Assembly: GCA_013822915.1 (NCBI GenBank)
Contig: PNLG01000112.1
Coordinates: 1-20,994, forward strand
DNA: 20,994 nt
Source: Sphingomonas sp.
GTDB lineage: Bacteria > Pseudomonadota > Alphaproteobacteria > Sphingomonadales > Sphingomonadaceae
Direction: 5' to 3'
Below are positions 17,622 through 20,994 of this stretch, in pieces. The position numbers and the translations under genes are program-made. The notes beneath the pieces were generated by a model. The model made no database searches, had not been told where the DNA came from, and saw only the letters and a program-made list of their open reading frames with translations. Numbering within the stretch: position 1 is the stretch's first letter; each line of letters opens with the position of its first letter.

Positions 17622-18899
17622 TTAGCGCCGCACTGCTTCCTTGGCCGCGACCGCTTCGGGCAGATCGGCATATTTGCCGAATTCATGCCGCGCGATCGCC
17701 CGGTTGTGCACTTCATCGGGGCCATCCGCAAAGCGCAGCGTGCGCATCGCCGCCCAGGCATGGGCAAGGTGGAAATCGTCCGACACGCCGCCGCCACCAT
17801 GCGCCTGGATCGCATCGTCCAGGATCGACAGCGCCATCGTCGGCGCCGCGACCTTGATCATCGCGATTTCCTGTTGCGCGCTCTTGTTGCCGGCCTTGTC
17901 CATCATATCGGCGGCTTTCAGGCAGAGGAGACGCGTCATTTCGATGTCGATCCGCGCCTTGGCGATCCGTTGTTCCCAGATCGAATGGTCGGCAATCCTC
18001 TTGCCAAAGGCGACGCGGGTGAGCAGCCGCTTGGCCATTGCCTCGATCGCGACCTCGGCGACCCCGATGGTGCGCATGCAGTGGTGGATGCGGCCCGGCC
18101 CCAGCCGCCCCTGCGCAATCTCGAACCCGCGCCCTTCGCCGAGCAGCACATTGTCCACCGGCACGCGCACATCCTTCAGTTCAACCTCGCCATGCCCGTG
18201 CGGGGCGTGGTCATAGCCATAAACGCTCAGCATCCGCTTGATCGTGACGCCCGGCGTGTCGAGCGGCACCAGGATCTGGCTCTGCTGGCTGTGGCGCGAA
18301 CTGTCGGGGTTGGTCTTGCCCATCACGATCGCGATTTTGCAGCGCGGATCGCCCACCCCGCTCGACCACCATTTGGTGCCGTTGATGACATAATGGTCAC
18401 CGTCGCGCTCCATGCGTGTTTCGATGTTGGTCGCATCCGACGAGGCAACCGCAGGCTCGGTCATCAGAAAGGCCGAGCGGATTTCACCGTGCATCAACGG
18501 CTTGAGCCACTGATCCTTGTGCGCGCGCGTGCCATAACGGTGGAGCACTTCCATATTGCCCGTGTCGGGTGCCGAGCAGTTGAAGCATTCGCTCGCCCAG
18601 CCAAGCTTGCCCATCTCCTCTGCGCACAGCGCATATTCAAGGTTGGTGAGTTGCGTCCCCTCAAACTCGAAACTGTCATCGACATGGGACTGGCCCGAAT
18701 GGGGCGGCATGAAGAAATTCCACAGACCCGCTGCCTTTGCCTTTTCCTTCATTTCCTCGATCACGGGAATGACTTTCCAGCGCTCGCCGGTGGTTTCCTG
18801 CTCATGATACAGCGGGTTACGCGGGCGGATTTCGCGGTCGATAAAGTCCCTCACCCGGTCGCGGAAAAAGGTTTCGCGGTCGCTCAGCGTGAAGTCCAT
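17622..18899 (-). CDS. acyl-CoA dehydrogenase of the ACAD10/11 (LvaC-like) type
   Basis: First gene of the leftward operon. The frame runs up to 19163, but ATG 18899 is the start: AGAGG (18907-18911) lies 7 nt upstream, and MDFTLSDRETFFRDRVRDFI is a normal ACAD N-terminus. The product is 425 residues. The flavin segment is MTEPAVASSDATNIE (146-160) where most ACADs have EPxAGSD. The C-terminal active-site segment is ADGPDEVHNR (391-400), with Asp/Gly where MCAD has IYEGT. Both are hallmarks of the ACAD10/11 branch. In that branch the reaction with a 4-phosphoacyl-CoA is elimination of phosphate rather than simple dehydrogenation. Next to an APH-fold kinase this strongly suggests a linked pair. 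The start of the gene faces tetR, and a perfect palindrome lies about 44 bp upstream, so it is very likely regulated from there. Confidence 0.94.
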   Translation of the reverse strand: MDFTLSDRETFFRDRVRDFIDREIRPRNPLYHEQETTGERWKVIPVIEEMKEKAKAAGLWNFFMPPHSGQSHVDDSFEFEGTQLTNLEYALCAEEMGKLGWASECFNCSAPDTGNMEVLHRYGTRAHKDQWLKPLMHGEIRSAFLMTEPAVASSDATNIETRMERDGDHYVINGTKWWSSGVGDPRCKIAIVMGKTNPDSSRHSQQSQILVPLDTPGVTIKRMLSVYGYDHAPHGHGEVELKDVRVPVDNVLLGEGRGFEIAQGRLGPGRIHHCMRTIGVAEVAIEAMAKRLLTRVAFGKRIADHSIWEQRIAKARIDIEMTRLLCLKAADMMDKAGNKSAQQEIAMIKVAAPTMALSILDDAIQAHGGGGVSDDFHLAHAWAAMRTLRFADGPDEVHNRAIARHEFGKYADLPEAVAAKEAVRR

Positions 18900-19066
18900 G
18901 ACCCATCCTCTCAAATTTGCCGTTCGAACATGACTTAGACCGTACCGAACATTCGGTAAAGCGCCGCAAGCAAATGACAGGCCAACAAATTTGCATACGA
19001 ATGCGCCATTCAGGCCGATGTGCAAAAGGGACTGTTTCTTCGAAAAGATGCTGTTAAGCTTGCTTG
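18900..19066. promoter_or_regulatory. divergent promoter region, catabolic operon / tetR
   Basis: A 167-bp AT-richer gap between the divergent ACAD10/11-like and TetR genes. It holds a perfect 16-bp palindrome (18943-18958), an 8-bp GTTCGAAC palindrome (18922-18929) between that and the ACAD ribosome site, and a second TTCGAA (19039-19044) close to the tetR start. Sequences like TTGCTT and TTGCAT occur but I could not pair them with convincing -10 boxes. The layout is that of a TetR regulator controlling itself and a divergent operon. Confidence 0.6.
18943..18958. promoter_or_regulatory. candidate TetR operator, perfect palindrome
   Basis: TACCGAA-CA-TTCGGTA: two perfect 7-bp half-sites with a 2-bp centre, 44 bp upstream of the ACAD10/11-like ATG and 109 bp upstream of tetR. 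Size, symmetry and location match the usual operator of a TetR dimer. I saw no second copy in the other intergenic regions of the window. Confidence 0.7.
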
Positions 19067-20317
19067 ATGGAGGCTTTGGGGGCCAGTATCGAAAGCGTTG
19101 ACGGAAGCACCAAGCGCTTCCGCGCCAAACGCGACGCGATCCTTGCCGCTGCCGCTCAAGCAATCAACGAACAAAGCGCCAAGGGGATGACCTTTGCCGA
19201 TGTCGCACGCCGGGTGGGGCTGAACACCACCAGCGTCACCTATTATTTCAAGCGCAAAGAAGATCTGGCCGCCGCCTGTTTCGAATATACGCTTGAACAG
19301 CTACATACCAAGCTCGACCGCGCGTTGGAGGAACCGACACCGCAGGCGCGGGTTGCCCGCTATCTGGCGCTCAACATGGACCGGCTGGCACGGATTCAGC
19401 GGGGCGAGGCGACGTCCTTTGCCGTGCTCTCGGACTTGCGGGCGATGGAGGAGCCGGTGCTCGGCCGGTTGATGACCGGCTGGCGCGAAGTGTTCCGAAA
19501 GACGCGCAGCCTGTGGGGCACGGGCCCCACGCGCGCGCACACCGACCTGTATGGCGCGCGCGCGCATGTGTTGCTGGAGAATACGTTCTGGCTGCCGATC
19601 TGGCTCGGCCGTTACGATCCCGATCAGTATCAGCGGGTTGAGCAGCGGCTGATGGCGGTGTTCGCACGTGGCATTGCCGGCCCCGATGCCACATGGGCGC
19701 CCACGCTGCTCGATCTCGACACCGATGAGGCGGAGCCGGGGCGCGAGGCGTTTTTGCTCGCCGCGACCCGGCTCATCAACGAACTCGGTTATCGCGGCGC
19801 CTCGGTTCAGAAAATCGCCTCCGAACTGAATGTGACCAAGGGCAGTTTTTACCATCATCTCGACGCGAAGGACGATCTGGTCATTGCCTGTTACAAGCGC
19901 AGCCTTGGCACCATGACCGCGGCACAACGGCACGCCGATGCGCTGCCCGGCGATGACTGGCACCGCTTATCGAGTGCGATCGCGACGTTGCTCGACTTTC
20001 AGTTTTCGGAGCGCGGGCCGCTGATGCGCACCACCGCGCTGTCGGGGGTGGCGCCCGCCGTGCGCAGTGCCCTTGTCGCGCGGTCAAACCGGATTGCGCG
20101 GCGCTATGCGGGCATGATGATGGACGGGATTGCGCAAGGGTCGATCCGCACGGTCGATCCGCTGATTGCCGCGCAAGCGCTGATGGCGCTGCAGAACGCG
20201 GCGTTCGACATGCGCAAATGGGCGTCCACCATGCCGCGCGAACGCGCGATTGCCTTTTACGCCTCGACGCTGGCGTTCGGCCTGTTCGACGACCGCGCGC
20301 TTACCGGGTCGCGTTGA
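19067..20317 (+). CDS. TetR-type regulator with two tandem TetR domains
   Basis: At 416 residues this is about twice the usual TetR length. A first TetR_N domain covers about 20-70, with helix-turn-helix MTFADVARRVGLNTTSVTYYF (41-61) and the following KEDLAAACF. A helical region (about 75-205) matches an ordinary ligand-binding half. A second TetR_N domain begins at about 226 (REAFLLAATRLINELGYRG), with helix-turn-helix ASVQKIASELNVTKGSFYHHL (245-265) and KDDLVIACY, then a second helical domain to the end. The two recognition helices differ clearly (TTSVTYYF against KGSFYHHL), so this is an old fusion. It should repress the divergent acyl-CoA operon and itself, released by a pathway intermediate such as an acyl-CoA. 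The ATG at 19067 is preferred over an adjacent TTG; the ribosome site is weak. Its last 17 bp overlap the convergent MFS gene. Confidence 0.92.
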   Translation: MEALGASIESVDGSTKRFRAKRDAILAAAAQAINEQSAKGMTFADVARRVGLNTTSVTYYFKRKEDLAAACFEYTLEQLHTKLDRALEEPTPQARVARYLALNMDRLARIQRGEATSFAVLSDLRAMEEPVLGRLMTGWREVFRKTRSLWGTGPTRAHTDLYGARAHVLLENTFWLPIWLGRYDPDQYQRVEQRLMAVFARGIAGPDATWAPTLLDLDTDEAEPGREAFLLAATRLINELGYRGASVQKIASELNVTKGSFYHHLDAKDDLVIACYKRSLGTMTAAQRHADALPGDDWHRLSSAIATLLDFQFSERGPLMRTTALSGVAPAVRSALVARSNRIARRYAGMMMDGIAQGSIRTVDPLIAAQALMALQNAAFDMRKWASTMPRERAIAFYASTLAFGLFDDRALTGSR

Positions 20318-20994
20318 CGTCCCGCGCCTTCAGCAGCACGCCCGCCCGCCAATAGTGGAAAATCGCCCATGGGGTGAGCAAGCTCGCGCTCATCAACGCA
20401 TAACGCAGCGATTCCGCGCCGAACACCGGCTTGTAAAGGTCGCTGAGCAGCCCGGCGATGCTTGGGCCAAGCCCCAATCCGATAAGGTTGATGACCAGCA
20501 GCGTAATCGCCGCCCAAACCGCGCGCATCCGCGTGGGCGCAAGCCCCTGTATCAGCGCAAAGCTCGGCCCCAAATAGCTCGAGGCGAGGAAAAAGGAGAC
20601 CAAAATCGCGACGGCGCCCACCGTGAAATCATAGGTGAAATAGAACAGCACCGTGAACGGCAGCGCCGCCAGTTTCAGTGCGGCCACAAACCACGCCTGG
20701 ACATGCAAACCATGTTTGCGGCCCAGCGAATCCGCGATCCGGCCGCCGATAATGCCGCCCAACGCCCCGGTCAGCGCCACCGCGGGTGCGTAAATCAGTG
20801 ACACTTGCAGCATGGTCATCCCGAACGACCGCTGGAGGTAAGATGGGCCGAAATTGCCGGTCGCATAGCCGATCAGCGACGTAATCGTCACCGCCGTGAT
20901 CAGATGCACCGCAGGCGCACACGCCGCCAGGCTGGCGAGCCCCGCACCAAGCGATGGCATCGGCGCCGGATTTTGCGACACCCCGCCGGGGTCT
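20301..20994 (-). CDS. spinster-type MFS transporter, C-terminal half (runs off the window)
   Basis: The stop is at 20301-20303 and the frame is still open at the right edge, so the 230 residues seen are the C-terminal part only; a GTG at 20981 is not a credible start. About six hydrophobic segments are visible. The MFS loop motif GGRIADSLGRKHG follows the second of them. The stretch MRAVWAAITLLVINLIGLGLG, then SIAGLLSD and ESLRYAL, is very like the C-terminal half of spinster-family MFS proteins that are abundant in sphingomonads. It probably moves an organic acid or lipid-like solute across the inner membrane, plausibly the substrate of the neighbouring pathway. It is convergent with the TetR gene, and the two coding regions overlap by 17 bp. 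It does not share the palindrome-bearing promoter region. Confidence 0.9.
   Translation of the reverse strand, partial: DPGGVSQNPAPMPSLGAGLASLAACAPAVHLITAVTITSLIGYATGNFGPSYLQRSFGMTMLQVSLIYAPAVALTGALGGIIGGRIADSLGRKHGLHVQAWFVAALKLAALPFTVLFYFTYDFTVGAVAILVSFFLASSYLGPSFALIQGLAPTRMRAVWAAITLLVINLIGLGLGPSIAGLLSDLYKPVFGAESLRYALMSASLLTPWAIFHYWRAGVLLKARDVNATR

Noticed and set aside
17595..18938. 447-codon plus-strand open frame opposite the ACAD10/11-like gene
   Set aside because: Shadow frame. The minus-strand protein is conserved end to end and this one has no recognisable motif.
18900..19163. N-terminal extension of the ACAD10/11-like gene upstream of its ATG at 18899
   Set aside because: The extra 88 codons overlap the TetR coding region and the palindrome, do not resemble ACAD sequence, and a good ribosome site precedes ATG 18899.

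Overview
The window is GC-rich, densely packed bacterial DNA. It most likely comes from an alphaproteobacterium of the Sphingomonadales. The reasons are indirect: base composition, short-gapped catabolic operons, a spinster-type MFS transporter, and many acyl-CoA dehydrogenase and SDR paralogues. There is no rRNA, tRNA, CRISPR array, integrase or transposase. About 15 genes are visible and almost all concern activation and degradation of CoA-linked acids.

Left block (1-10167): an acyl-CoA synthetase runs leftward. Diverging from it is a seven-gene rightward run: a class C beta-lactamase-fold esterase, a FadJ/FadB-type enoyl-CoA hydratase/3-hydroxyacyl-CoA dehydrogenase, a VOC-fold protein, an amidase, two adjacent acyl-CoA dehydrogenases of different active-site type, and a TesB-type acyl-CoA thioesterase. 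Spacing is tight, with three stop/start overlaps (GTGA, ATGA, TGATG). No thiolase is present.

Middle block (10199-13737): two divergent envelope genes with no obvious link to the catabolism. One encodes an exported protein with three TonB-C-like units, each carrying a matched cysteine pair. The other encodes a lipoprotein with a Pro-Thr stalk, encoded by a perfect hexanucleotide repeat, and a probable beta-propeller body.

Right block (13808-20994): a leftward five-gene operon in the order ACAD10/11-like acyl-CoA dehydrogenase, zinc alcohol dehydrogenase, APH-fold kinase, SDR, SDR. It diverges from a 416-residue TetR-type regulator that carries two complete TetR DNA-binding domains. A perfect 16-bp palindrome lies in the shared promoter region and is the likely operator. 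A truncated spinster-type MFS transporter, convergent with the regulator, closes the window.

The kinase plus ACAD10/11-like pair is the notable combination. In Pseudomonas putida levulinate catabolism (LvaA/LvaC) and in mammalian ACAD10/ACAD11 these two activities move or remove a 4-hydroxyl group on an acyl-CoA by phosphorylation and elimination. My reading is that the right operon converts a hydroxylated acyl-CoA into a form the left block can beta-oxidise, under control of the tandem TetR protein. This is inference. The substrate cannot be read from the sequence.
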